This document shows, piece by piece, positions 17,669 through 25,344 of a stretch of 64,000 nucleotides of DNA. The translations under genes and the position numbers were made by a program. The stretch's first letter is position 1; each line of letters begins with the position of its first letter. This stretch comes from DATARH01 sp036268075 (GTDB lineage Bacteria; Pseudomonadota; Alphaproteobacteria; ATCC43930; CGMCC-115725). Under the pieces are notes generated by a model, which searched no databases, was not told the origin of the DNA, and saw nothing but the letters and a program-made list of their open reading frames with translations. Location of the stretch: assembly GCA_036268075.1 (NCBI GenBank), contig DATAUV010000133.1, forward strand, positions 68,879 to 132,878, given 5' to 3'.

Positions 17669-17711
17669 CAATTTACGCAGCACACTGCCGCAGGGTTCAG
17701 CCTACACGGAC

Positions 17712-18248
17712 ATGAAAGCGCGCAACGCCATTCTTGAACCCGATCCGCGGTTTAGCACCATGGCGGCCGGCTTCGACGCGGCAGGCGCGGTTCGAATGAT
17801 GACGGTCGGTGATCTCCATGACCAGATGGCGGAGATTCATCTCCATCTCGCCGTTCCTCCCGGCATCGCTGAACAGTTCGACAAGGCGCGCCACGCGTAT
17901 GTCTACTCCTGGTTCGCTTACGACCTTGTTTCCCTTGCGGAGCAACAGGGTTACCAGACGCTTGAGTTGGCCCTTCGCGAAAAACTACCTGTCCCCGAAC
18001 GGGAAAAAGCTGATCGCGAGCATTGGGGCCTAGGAAAGCTCTTCGGCCGCGCCATCGCTCACGGATGGCTCACACCTCGGCCGGTAATTCCCGGCACGCG
18101 GATGACTGCGTTCGATTTCCTCGTCATGTCGCGGAACGAGTTAGCTCATGGCAGCCGTAACCTCTTTCCGGCCGGTTCGGTGGAGATGCTTGAGCAGTGC
18201 GCCGAGATTCTGAACGAGCTCTTTAGCCCACGGGGGAGTAACCGCTAG
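17712..18248 (+). CDS. HEPN-like protein paired with the STAND ATPase
   Basis: 178 residues from the ATG at 17712. A longer in-frame ORF runs back into the STAND gene, but the sequence becomes compositionally different there. Near residues 138-145, SRNELAHGS contains R-x4-H, the HEPN ribonuclease motif (RN....H type). The preceding helix (HAYVYSWFAYDLVSLAEQQG) fits the HEPN fold. It is 43 bases downstream of the STAND gene on the same strand, so they likely form a two-gene unit in which this could be a second effector or a regulator. Pairing is inferred from position. Confidence 0.65.
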   Translation: MKARNAILEPDPRFSTMAAGFDAAGAVRMMTVGDLHDQMAEIHLHLAVPPGIAEQFDKARHAYVYSWFAYDLVSLAEQQGYQTLELALREKLPVPEREKADREHWGLGKLFGRAIAHGWLTPRPVIPGTRMTAFDFLVMSRNELAHGSRNLFPAGSVEMLEQCAEILNELFSPRGSNR

Positions 18249-18296
18249 GGCAGAAGCGAGAGGGTCTGCGATGCGGGCTTCAAATGGCGCCCCGAT

Positions 18297-18325
18297 TTTG
18301 TGCCACTTTGTGCCATTTTTGTGCC
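18297..18325. repeat. Three direct repeats TTTGTGCC on one side of the att-like site
   Basis: TTTGTGCC occurs at 18297-18304, 18307-18314 and 18318-18325. The repeats lie about 155-180 bases from the tRNA fragment at 18479-18523. On the other side of that fragment there is a second set of direct repeats. This is how integrase arm-binding sites flank a core. They could equally be iterons or regulator sites. Confidence 0.5.
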
Positions 18326-18432
18326 GTGGAAATTTTGGACACGCTTCGCGAAGCTCGCCGAATTTAGTGTAACTGATTGGTAGATATTGGTTTTATGAAG
18401 TGATCGTTGCAACCGACTGGAAACGAATGACA

Positions 18433-18452
18433 AGGCCCGCCGAAGCGGGCCT
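18433..18452 (-). terminator. Hairpin downstream of the tRNA fragment
   Basis: AGGCCCGC-CGAA-GCGGGCCT is a perfect 8-bp stem with a tetraloop. In the direction of the fMet tRNA fragment (minus strand) it lies about 25 bases after the CCA end, where a tRNA terminator would be expected. No clear T-run follows, so it may act in a Rho-assisted way or be a relic. Confidence 0.45.
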
Positions 18453-18478
18453 AAATCATTGTTCTCAAAAAAGAAGAT

Positions 18479-18523
18479 TGGTTGCGGGGATAGGATTTGA
18501 ACCTATGACCTTCAGGTTATGAG
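18479..18523 (-). other. 3' fragment of tRNA-fMet, candidate attachment site
   Basis: Read on the minus strand, this 45-base stretch runs from the anticodon loop (CTCATAACC) through GAAGGTC and the T arm (GGTTCAAATCC) to the CCA end (CCCCGCAACCA). It matches the 3' half of an initiator tRNA-Met. The 5' half is missing: bases beyond 18523 do not fold into a D arm or acceptor strand. tRNA 3' ends are standard targets of tyrosine integrases, which leave such a fragment at the far end of an inserted element. By that logic the element extends toward higher coordinates from here. No integrase gene is in the window. Confidence 0.75.
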
Positions 18524-18583
18524 ACCGACCGCCGTATAAATAACCAATTGATAATATTAATAAATTTCGCGCAAACACTGCAT

Positions 18584-18617
18584 ATGTGCTAACACATGTG
18601 CTAACACATGTGCTAAC
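18584..18617. repeat. Three perfect 12-bp direct repeats next to the att-like site
   Basis: ATGTGCTAAC recurs at 18584-18593, 18596-18605 and 18608-18617, each separated by AC, giving a 12-base period. The region is AT-rich for this window. The position 60-95 bases from the tRNA fragment suits integrase or excisionase arm sites. A regulator or replication iteron role cannot be excluded. Nothing else is recognised between 18618 and 18840. Confidence 0.65.
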
Positions 18618-18848
18618 ATTTCCTGCGATTCGCCCAAAAAAGCCCCGAATCGCCTAACACAGTTTAGCACGCCTCCTTGGCTGTGTCAGTTCCGGACATC
18701 AGCTCATGCGACCAGACGATATCACCGCTGCTCCAGGACATTCGTGTTCTGGCTTGCGTGCGCGCACCATATTCTCGCGCGAGAGGCGGCGCGACGCCTT
18801 GTTCCCGCGCCGACAAGCTGCTTCTTGGTTGCGGAGACTAGAGCCGAC

Positions 18849-18926
18849 AATCTCCGCATATTATGCGGAGATTAAATTTGCACTTGCGGAGATAAGCTGG
18901 CATAATCTCCGCAAGAGGTGCGGAGA
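18849..18926 (+). promoter_or_regulatory. Double palindromic operator in front of fic
   Basis: Two perfect inverted repeats share the half-site TGCGGAGAT. The first is AATCTCCGCA (18849-18858), 5-base spacer, TGCGGAGATT (18864-18873). The second is CTTGCGGAGAT (18883-18893), 11-base spacer, ATCTCCGCAAG (18905-18915). A fifth half-site, TGCGGAGA, directly precedes the fic ATG at 18927 and doubles as its ribosome site. This strongly suggests tight regulation by a dimeric DNA-binding protein. The winged-helix-like end of Fic itself is a candidate. Confidence 0.75.
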
Positions 18927-20030
18927 ATGCCCTACATCCACGAGCTATCAGCTTGGCCTAAATTCGAGTGGGATCAAAAGGCCCTGGCGGAGCGGCTTGC
19001 CGCCGTGCGTCACCGGCAGGGGCGGCTGATCGGCCACATGGAGGCGCTAGGCTTCTCTCTCCGCAGCGAAGCGGTGCTCCAGACTCTCACCCAGGACGTA
19101 TTGAAGTCGAGCGAGATCGAGGGCGAAAAACTTGATCACGACCAGGTGCGATCGTCGATCGCACGCCGCCTCGGGCTTGATATCGGCGGCCTTGCTGCCG
19201 CCGATCGCCATGTCGAAGGCGTCGTGGAGATGATGCTCGACGCCACGCAAAAATACGAGCGCCCACTCACGGGAGAGCGTCTGGCCGGCTGGCATGCCGC
19301 GATGTTCCCAACCGGGCGCAGCGGTATGGCTCGCATCACCGTCGGCGCGTGGCGCGACGACAAAAACGGGCCGATGCAAGTTGTCTCGGGGCCGATCGGC
19401 CGCGAAAGGGTGCACTATGAAGCACCATCAGCCACGCGGGTTGACAGCGAGATGAAGGAATTTCTCGCCTGGTTCAATGACGAAGCCGGCATCGACCCCG
19501 TGCTCAAGGCGGGCATCGCACATCTCTGGTTCGTGACCGTCCACCCGTTCGAGGATGGCAATGGACGTATCGCCCGCGCCATCGCCGACATGTCCCTTGC
19601 TCGCTCCGAGCAAACCGCTCAGCGCTTCTACAGCATGTCGGCACAAATTCGTCAGGAGCGAAAAGCCTATTACGATTTGCTCGAAGCCACGCAGAAGCAG
19701 GACGGTCTCGACATCACCCCCTGGCTGGAGTGGTTTCTAGCTTGCCTTGGCCGCGCCTTCGACCGGGCAGAGAACGTTCTCACCAATGTGTTCCGTAAAG
19801 CACGGTTTTGGGAAAAGCATACGGGGGCTTTCAATCCGCGCCAGCGCGACATGCTCAACCGGCTTTTGAACGGGTTCGAGGGAAAGCTCACCTCCTCGAA
19901 ATGGGCCACACTGGAAAAGTGCTCGCAGGATACCGCGGCGCGCGACATCGATGATCTGATCAAGCGTGGGATTCTCGCCAGGGATGCCGGCGGTGGCCGC
20001 AGCACCAGCTATTCGCTTGTCGAGGTCTAG
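18927..20030 (+). CDS. fic: Fic family AMP-transferase-like protein
   Basis: 367 residues from the ATG at 18927 (MPYIHELS); GCGGAGA just before it serves as ribosome site. Fic proteins usually transfer AMP to hydroxyl groups of target proteins. The catalytic motif HPFEDGNGR is at residues 206-214, complete with the catalytic His. An N-terminal inhibitory helix motif S-x3-E-G is present as SSEIEG at 61-66, so this is a self-inhibited (class II) Fic. The C-terminal ~70 residues (TSSKWATLEKCSQDTAARDI, then IKRGILARDAGGGRSTSY) resemble a winged helix, which fits the palindromes upstream and possible autoregulation. It is not part of a visible operon. Confidence 0.9.
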   Translation: MPYIHELSAWPKFEWDQKALAERLAAVRHRQGRLIGHMEALGFSLRSEAVLQTLTQDVLKSSEIEGEKLDHDQVRSSIARRLGLDIGGLAAADRHVEGVVEMMLDATQKYERPLTGERLAGWHAAMFPTGRSGMARITVGAWRDDKNGPMQVVSGPIGRERVHYEAPSATRVDSEMKEFLAWFNDEAGIDPVLKAGIAHLWFVTVHPFEDGNGRIARAIADMSLARSEQTAQRFYSMSAQIRQERKAYYDLLEATQKQDGLDITPWLEWFLACLGRAFDRAENVLTNVFRKARFWEKHTGAFNPRQRDMLNRLLNGFEGKLTSSKWATLEKCSQDTAARDIDDLIKRGILARDAGGGRSTSYSLVEV

Positions 20031-20137
20031 CCGATACGGAACCGCGCCAGTGGCAGAGTCGCGGGATGCCCCTGCGGCGGGGCGCAGCGCCCAAGAGCAG
20101 CCGCATAAAATCGCATGATGGAGAAAGAAAGGGCCGC

Positions 20138-21064
20138 CTATGCGGCGGCCCTCATGGCGTCGTCGTCGGTTTCTGCTGTCGTCTCCGCCTCGGGTTGCAA
20201 GCCATGCAGGAAGCCTGCGGCGGCCTCGGCATACCCGGCGGCGGTGAATATCGCCCGCTTGTCGTTCTTGAGGACGCGCAACCAGTTCTCGATATAGCTG
20301 GCGTGATCCGCGCGCGGCTCCGGCGTCAATGCGAGGTCGGCGCAAAGGAACGCGCTGCCAAGCTCGGCAACCAGTTCCTCGGCGGCGTAGCCTTCGTCTC
20401 CCCACCGCTTGCGCCCGAAGTCGCGGTAAAGGCGTTTCTCGTGGCGCGTCCAATGCGTGCATTCGTGCGCCAGGGTCGCATAGTAGGATTCGGCATCCTT
20501 GAACGTCTCGAACGGCGGCATCTGCACGAAATCGCGGGAGGGGACGTAATAGGCTTGATTGCCGCCGTGGCGGATGTCGGCACCCGTGGTGGCAAAAAAG
20601 CCTTCGGCGTGTGCGATGTGGGTTACTGGATCGAGCGTCGGCGCTGCCGGTGCGGTGAAGTGCGGCGGCAGGTTGTCGATCTGCTCGGCGTTGAAGACCG
20701 TGTATCCCTTCAGGAACGGAATTTCCCGCGCGATCTCTTCGCCTTGGTCGCCGGTCTCGGTGCGGGTGATCCGGTTGGCGTAGACCACAAGCTCGCCATG
20801 CTCGCCCTTGCGAACCTGCCCTCCGAGTTCCAGCGCCTGCCTGTAGGTCAGCCAGATGGGACAAGCGTAACCCCTCGCGGTCGCTGTCATCCAAAGCGTG
20901 ACGACGTTGATTCCACGGTAGGGAATTCTGTTGTGGCGCAACGGGCGGGTGATGCGTCCGGCGGCATGTTCCGCGTTCCATGGTTTCAGCCAAGGCCGGG
21001 TTCCGGCCTCAAGCTCGGCTATGATGCGGTTAGTGATTCGGGTGTAAAGGTCTGTCTTTTCCAT
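20138..21064 (-). CDS. ardC: ArdC-like antirestriction protein
   Basis: 308 residues. I chose the ATG at 21064 (MEKTDLYTRITN) because AAGGAG precedes it; a longer frame runs into the repeat leader. The N-terminal domain (residues 1-130, with GTRPWLKPW and RGINVVTLWM) is the ssDNA-binding ArdC/DUF1738 domain. The C-terminal part has the zincin-type metalloprotease-like motif HECTHWTRH with a downstream E (AAEELVAELG). ArdC shields incoming single-stranded plasmid DNA from restriction. Its ~300-bp upstream sequence is a copy of the one upstream of parB. Confidence 0.88.
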   Translation of the reverse strand: MEKTDLYTRITNRIIAELEAGTRPWLKPWNAEHAAGRITRPLRHNRIPYRGINVVTLWMTATARGYACPIWLTYRQALELGGQVRKGEHGELVVYANRITRTETGDQGEEIAREIPFLKGYTVFNAEQIDNLPPHFTAPAAPTLDPVTHIAHAEGFFATTGADIRHGGNQAYYVPSRDFVQMPPFETFKDAESYYATLAHECTHWTRHEKRLYRDFGRKRWGDEGYAAEELVAELGSAFLCADLALTPEPRADHASYIENWLRVLKNDKRAIFTAAGYAEAAAGFLHGLQPEAETTAETDDDAMRAAA

Positions 21065-21069
21065 GATCG

Positions 21070-21400
21070 GTTCTCCTTTGGGTCTGAGGTCGCAGCGCTG
21101 CGCTGCACCTCTGCCCGTTGGCGAAACCGGGGGGTGAAAGCGGCAAGGAGAATCGATGCAGTCTTGGTGCGGGCGCAGGGAGCGCAAGCGACTGAGCCAC
21201 GGCTGCGTCTATTCTGCTTGGCCGCGCGCCGGGGGGCAGCGCCCCCAAGCCTTGTCAAAACAAGGCCAAGCCGCGTCTGCGGCGGCAAGACATCTTCGCC
21301 CGAAGGATCGGAACCGGAGGGCCGAGACGCACAAGCGGCTCGGGGCGGAGCCTTAAGAGCCTGGTCAGGCCGTGGGCCGGACGGGCCAAAACCCGGCGTT
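21070..21400 (-). repeat. Leader repeat copy upstream of ardC
   Basis: About 300 bases ending at the ardC ribosome site are closely similar to 25345-25660, which precede parB. Shared landmarks read on the plus strand are GCGCTGCACCTCTGCCCG, GGAGAATCGATGCAGTC, CGACTGAGCCACGGCTGCG and GAGCCTTAAGAGCCTGGTC. The unit contains a series of hairpins (GGGGGC/GCCCCC, CTTGT/ACAAG, GGCTC/GAGCC); some stems differ between copies but remain paired. Both copies face the same way relative to the downstream gene. There is no coding sequence. Confidence 0.8.
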
Positions 21401-21454
21401 GAATTCCGCTAAGGAGGATTTCGGAGCACAATAAAGCCGCCGCACCTCGATCGG

Positions 21455-22378
21455 ATGCCCGCGAAAATGATGTCGCCAAGCGCTAAGGGACAAAACAAAG
21501 CGTTTCAGCTAAACGACAAGATGTCCATGATTGCTGACGCCAGCCCCGATCCTATTGCACGTGACGTGTGTAAGGTACTTCAAGCATTCGGATACAGTGA
21601 GGTGATCGGAAAAAAATATTTCTGGAAGTATCTTTCCGACGAAGCCTTTTCCGCGATTTGCAAGAAGCCGGGGATGAGTGTTCGTACGATGAACCGGACG
21701 CTCTTCAGCCATTTTCTGAGGGTCATTGAAGCTTTCGAGCTTGTTTCAATATGGCGCGCCCGGGATCTGGTGGGTTCTTGCGTCGCAAGCCTTAATGAGG
21801 AGCGACTGGTCTCGGCGGCGACACTCGCGCGATCCCTCATCGAACTGGCCGTGACTTACAGCGACGCAGCAAATTATCTGCGTGCGGCCTTCGATGTAAT
21901 TCCGTGGTCGAACATGGCCGATGGCCTGATTTCACCGGTGGTGAAGGATGAGCATGGAAATGAGACGAATCTGGAAGCTTTTATAGAACGGCTGATGAGT
22001 GGAACAAGAATGGAGAGCTTGCGAATAAGTGATGAGATGATTCAAAGAAACATTCTGACCATCATGGATAAAATGGATAAAAAGCTCCGCAAGCAGCACG
22101 GCTACGAGGTCAAAAAGCACTATGAGCTTCTTTGTGAATTGGCACATCCAAATACACTTGGTTTTCAACGGTTTTTGAGCAAGGCGACGCCGCTATCCAA
22201 CGGTTGGGAGAACCGTTTGATGGAGGAAAATTCTGAATCTGAGCGATCGATTCATATCGCGCACGAGTGCCTCTGGGCTCTTTCCTTCGGTGCGGGGTCA
22301 ATGGATGGAGTGTTCGGTGTCTTTCAGGACTTGAAACGGAACGCCCATAAAAATATAGGCCGTCCTCTTCCGGGATAG
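21455..22378 (+). CDS. Hypothetical helical protein, possibly DUF5677/HEPN-like
   Basis: 307 residues from an ATG at 21455; the ribosome site is weak. It is almost all helical. The segment ATLARSLIELAVTYSDAANY (near residues 128-147) and later KKHYELLCELAHPNTLGF (near 213-230) resemble the paired conserved regions of DUF5677-type proteins, which are considered HEPN-like. I am only moderately sure. The gene is AT-richer than its neighbours and stands between minus-strand maintenance genes, so it is likely cargo. Confidence 0.5.
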   Translation: MPAKMMSPSAKGQNKAFQLNDKMSMIADASPDPIARDVCKVLQAFGYSEVIGKKYFWKYLSDEAFSAICKKPGMSVRTMNRTLFSHFLRVIEAFELVSIWRARDLVGSCVASLNEERLVSAATLARSLIELAVTYSDAANYLRAAFDVIPWSNMADGLISPVVKDEHGNETNLEAFIERLMSGTRMESLRISDEMIQRNILTIMDKMDKKLRKQHGYEVKKHYELLCELAHPNTLGFQRFLSKATPLSNGWENRLMEENSESERSIHIAHECLWALSFGAGSMDGVFGVFQDLKRNAHKNIGRPLPG

Positions 22379-22426
22379 CTCTGCCGTCAAAATTCGAGCG
22401 CCCGCGCAAGCATTAGAATTCAGCCA

Positions 22427-22738
22427 CTAGAAAAGCACGAGCTGCCGCCGCTCCTGTTCCTCGCGCCGCCAGTCGGGTATCTGGCTCTCGGCTTCAAGCC
22501 ATGCTTCGACGAAGGCCGCCGGGCCGCCGTGGGCGGCAACCGTGTCCGGCGACGTGAAGTGGGAACGGTAGCCGGTGCCGGTGATCGGCAATTGCGCCCG
22601 TTCCGGCGCGACGCTCTCGATTTCGAGGTGCGCTGAGTCGTAGCCGCTGCTGGCGAGATTAAGCCAATTCGGCTCCCAGCGGATTTCGATGGCAATGCCG
22701 TTCCAGCCGATGTGGAAGGTTTCAATCTGGCGGTTCAT
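22427..22738 (-). CDS. Conserved small element protein
   Basis: 103 residues from the ATG at 22738, behind AAGGAG. It contains MNRQIETFHIGWNGIAIEIR, then WEPNWLNL and HLEIESV. Proteins of this kind occur next to DUF2958 and parB on alphaproteobacterial elements, but I know no function. Its start overlaps the stop of the DUF2958 gene (ATGA), so the two are coupled. Confidence 0.65.
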   Translation of the reverse strand: MNRQIETFHIGWNGIAIEIRWEPNWLNLASSGYDSAHLEIESVAPERAQLPITGTGYRSHFTSPDTVAAHGGPAAFVEAWLEAESQIPDWRREEQERRQLVLF

Positions 22739-23121
22739 GACCGGCTCCTTGAGAAAAGGGCGGCGGCAGCCTGTAAGAGCAATTGGCTGTCTTCGGTGAT
22801 CCTGTCCGCCTGACGGGCAGCTTTGGCGTAAACCGACAGGGGATGTTCGGCGGTAAACGACAGGTCGCGCTCGATCGCCAAACCGAGCTTGCCACGGACG
22901 GAACGGAGTTCTGCAAGGCTGACACAACCGAGTTCGGGAAAGCCCTGGCCAAGGTCGTAAAGGCCGAAGGCAATATCCCGTTCCTCTGGATCAACCTCGC
23001 TGAGAAGCCAGGTGCAGTTCGCATCCGGCGTAAAGAGTTTCACGACCGGTAAGTGATCCTGGTCGCGGTCGCGGCCGTTCGCGAGCAACTGCCCGAACTG
23101 TGCTTTGGTGAATAGGTACAT
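22735..23121 (-). CDS. DUF2958 protein (copy 1)
   Basis: 128 residues from the ATG at 23121, preceded by AAGGAGAAGAA. The order LTKAQ/FGQLLANG, VVKLFTPDANCTWLLSEVDP, then DIAFGLYDLGQGFPELGCVS and RGKLGLAIERDLSF is the DUF2958 family pattern. The function is unknown; the family travels with conjugative elements. A second, clearly related gene lies at 26346-26690. This copy is ~14 residues longer at the C-terminus. It has a long hairpin-rich leader. Confidence 0.85.
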   Translation of the reverse strand: MYLFTKAQFGQLLANGRDRDQDHLPVVKLFTPDANCTWLLSEVDPEERDIAFGLYDLGQGFPELGCVSLAELRSVRGKLGLAIERDLSFTAEHPLSVYAKAARQADRITEDSQLLLQAAAALFSRSRS

Positions 23122-23350
23122 GTTTCTTCTCCTTGTGTTTGCGTTCTGTCCCCGATGGGACAGCGCCAACCCAAGGCCAGCCGCCAGGACGCGGCGTCAC
23201 ACAAAAAAATTGGGGGATGCAATGCGATGAGCATTGCATGTCGGCGAGGGAGCCAAGGCTTTTTGTTGACGCAAGGAGCGTCCGCGGCTGGCACGGTCGC
23301 TGGACACTCCCGCTCGGGGCATCGCTAACAGGGAAGGAACTGAATCACCA
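23122..23350 (-). promoter_or_regulatory. Hairpin-rich leader of the first DUF2958 gene
   Basis: The sequence before the ribosome site contains several good inverted repeats: CTGTCCC-CGAT-GGGACAG (23146-23163) and the perfect ATGCAATGC-GATGA-GCATTGCAT (23217-23239), plus weaker GC-rich ones. The stretch 23275-23321 resembles the 3' end of the serine recombinase gene at 52455-52510. I see no gene here, nor in the remaining bases to 23477. Confidence 0.5.
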
Positions 23351-23477
23351 AAGCGGGGGCAGGCTCGTGCCGCCCACCGCCAATCCGGATCGGCACACAG
23401 AAACCGGCTGCCGACCGCATCTGTCATATGAGAAGAAGGCCAAGGCCGCTCGCGCGAGCCTGGCCATTTCTGTCAGG

Positions 23478-24221
23478 TTATGCGGCGGCAGCGATCTCCG
23501 GTGCGTCCGCTTCCGGCAGCTTCCGGCGCAGCACGGCGGGCAGCCAGCCCGTTCCTGCGAGACGTTCTTCCGCATGGGTGACGAGCGCGTCCTTCTTGAG
23601 CTTGGCGAGATTCTCGGCGGCTCCCTTGGTCACGCCTTCGCTCACGGCCTCCAGCACCTTCGCCTTCGGGATACGGCTCAGGTAGCTGGCTCCGGTCGGT
23701 TGCCACCACTGCGCCATGTCAAGATCAAGCGCGGCGGCAAGCTGGTCGGCATGGACAAACCGATCCGCATCCACCCTTTCCTGCGCCTTCTTCACCGCGT
23801 TCACGGAGCATCCGGCGCAATAGGCCATGAGGTCGAGCCGCGTGGCGGTGTCCTGCGCCAAGAGCCAATCCCACAAGCCCTCCGCCCGTTGCGGCAGCTT
23901 CTGCTCCCAACCCTCGTGACGTTCGGCCAACGACCTTGCGGCAATGCTATCCTCGAAGCCCGTGGCGCTCCGTTCCAGCCCCTCGCTCTTGAGATCGAGT
24001 TCGAGACAACCTTCGCCACGGTGCGGGTAGAACAGCGGCAGGGCCAGCGCATGCACCACGGCGGCGAGCGCCACATCGGCATTCCCCGCCAGTATCGCCC
24101 GCAAGGCGGCGGTGCGGTGCGCCGTCAAATCCTCCACCAGCCTGCCGGACAGTCCGTCCTCCCGCTTAGGCTTGGCAACCGCGCCAGACTTGTTTCGATG
24201 GCGAACCTTCGGCAGGGGCAT
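23478..24221 (-). pseudogene. parB: C-terminal part of a split parB
   Basis: This frame carries the usual C-terminal half of large alphaproteobacterial ParB-like proteins (GRLVEDLTAHRTAALRAILA, DVALAAVVHALALPLFY, then WEQKLPQRAEGLWDWLLAQ) but has no ribosome site of its own. The N-terminal half is encoded just upstream in another frame, ending at a TAA at 24166. A single-base (+1) shift in the linker near 24170-24215 would join them into one protein of about 620 residues. The break falls in a low-conservation linker, so it may be a real mutation, a sequencing error, or tolerated as two polypeptides. Confidence 0.7.
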
Positions 24222-25332
24222 CCTCGGGACGGAGCAAGCCGCGCAGTACAACGAGCCCCTCGTCGCGGATGCCCACGATCGCACCGCTGCGCGCGATGTC
24301 TTCCGGCTTCCAACGCTCGGCGCCTCCCGACAGAGTATAAATCCGCTCGGATAGCGCCTTGAACTGCACCCGGACTTCCTCGGGCGCGTCTTCGCCGTGC
24401 TCGTCGAGCCAAGCCTCGTATTCGGCGGTCAGCCGCTCGATTTCGGCCTGGTTCTCTTCGCTGACAGGCAGCCGCTCGGAATAGAGGTCGCCAAAGTCCT
24501 CCAGCGCCTCGCGGTTGACCTCGGGCATGATCTCGACCCATTTCCAGCCCTCGGCGCGGACGGTCTCGGCTTCCTCTTCCAGTTTTTGCGTCACCAAAAG
24601 GTTCAACAGAACCGGATCGGTCAGATAGCCCTCGTGCTCTTCGTCGAACAGGTCGCGCAGCACATGCCCGCCCGCCGCCACATAGGCCTCGATGCCGACG
24701 AACTGCGCGCGCGGGTCACGAGCCTCGACGTGCGCCCGCGTCAGCATCTGCCGAATCGTGCGCGGATACCGATCCCACGAGGAAAGCTCGCTCCAGACCT
24801 TTTCTTGCGCGGCGTGATCGTCGCTGACGGCGAGCGCCATCAACTGCTCAAGCTCGATCTCTTCCCGCCGATAAGCCTCGATCAGGTTGGGGCTGACGGA
24901 AGCGAGCTTAAGCCGCTGCCTGACGATGGCGGCGCTGCACCCGAAGCGGGCAGCGATTTCCTCGGGGGACTTGCCCTGATCGGCCACCGCCTTGAAGGCT
25001 TCGTACTGGTCGGCGGGGTGCATCGGCAGACGCATGAAGTTTTCGGCAAGGCTGATCTCGGTTGCTTCCTCGCCCTCGCAGATGTGGCAGGGGATTTCAG
25101 CGGATTTGGGGAGGTCTTTCGCCTTCGCCAGCAGCTTCAGCGCGGCAAGGCGGCGCTGTCCGGCGACGACCTCGAACTTGCCTCCCTTTCCGGCGCAGAC
25201 TTGCAGGTTCTGCAACAGCCCGTGCGCCTTGATACTGGCGGCGAGTTCCTCGATGCCGTCATTGCGTCCGGTGCGCCGGACGTTCGTTGGACAGGCAATC
25301 AACTTCGATAGCGGGATCAATTCTATAGTCAT
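24166..25332 (-). CDS. parB: ParB/Spo0J-like nuclease-domain protein, N-terminal part
   Basis: 388 residues. The second of two nearby ATGs (25332, MTIELIPLSKLIACP) has the better spacing from AAGGAG. The ParB N-terminal domain is clear: PTNVRRTGRNDGIEELAASI, GLLQNLQV, the GQRRLAALKLLA box and the ENFMRLPMHPADQYEAF region that contacts neighbouring subunits. A HTH (EEIAARFGCSAAIVRQRLKLA) follows near residues 124-145. Such proteins bind DNA for partition or regulation; no parA is next to it. The reading frame ends early compared with relatives because of a frameshift into the 23478-24221 part. Its leader is a long repeat shared with ardC. Confidence 0.85.
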   Translation of the reverse strand: MTIELIPLSKLIACPTNVRRTGRNDGIEELAASIKAHGLLQNLQVCAGKGGKFEVVAGQRRLAALKLLAKAKDLPKSAEIPCHICEGEEATEISLAENFMRLPMHPADQYEAFKAVADQGKSPEEIAARFGCSAAIVRQRLKLASVSPNLIEAYRREEIELEQLMALAVSDDHAAQEKVWSELSSWDRYPRTIRQMLTRAHVEARDPRAQFVGIEAYVAAGGHVLRDLFDEEHEGYLTDPVLLNLLVTQKLEEEAETVRAEGWKWVEIMPEVNREALEDFGDLYSERLPVSEENQAEIERLTAEYEAWLDEHGEDAPEEVRVQFKALSERIYTLSGGAERWKPEDIARSGAIVGIRDEGLVVLRGLLRPEDAPAEGSPSKQVWRGCQA

Positions 25333-25344
25333 GGTCATTCTCCT

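Noticed and set aside
18479..18560. A complete tRNA gene
   Set aside because: Only the 3' half (anticodon loop to CCA) is present. The expected 5' acceptor strand and D arm cannot be formed from the adjacent bases.
18584..18617. CRISPR array
   Set aside because: The three units are 12 bases long with no spacers; they are simple direct repeats.
20066..21412. 448-residue plus-strand ORF opposite ardC
   Set aside because: It covers ardC and its leader in antisense and has no family features. ardC on the other strand is well supported.
23133..24362. 409-residue plus-strand ORF opposite the parB C-terminal part
   Set aside because: Its composition reflects the antisense of parB and the hairpin leader. 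No domain or ribosome site is visible.
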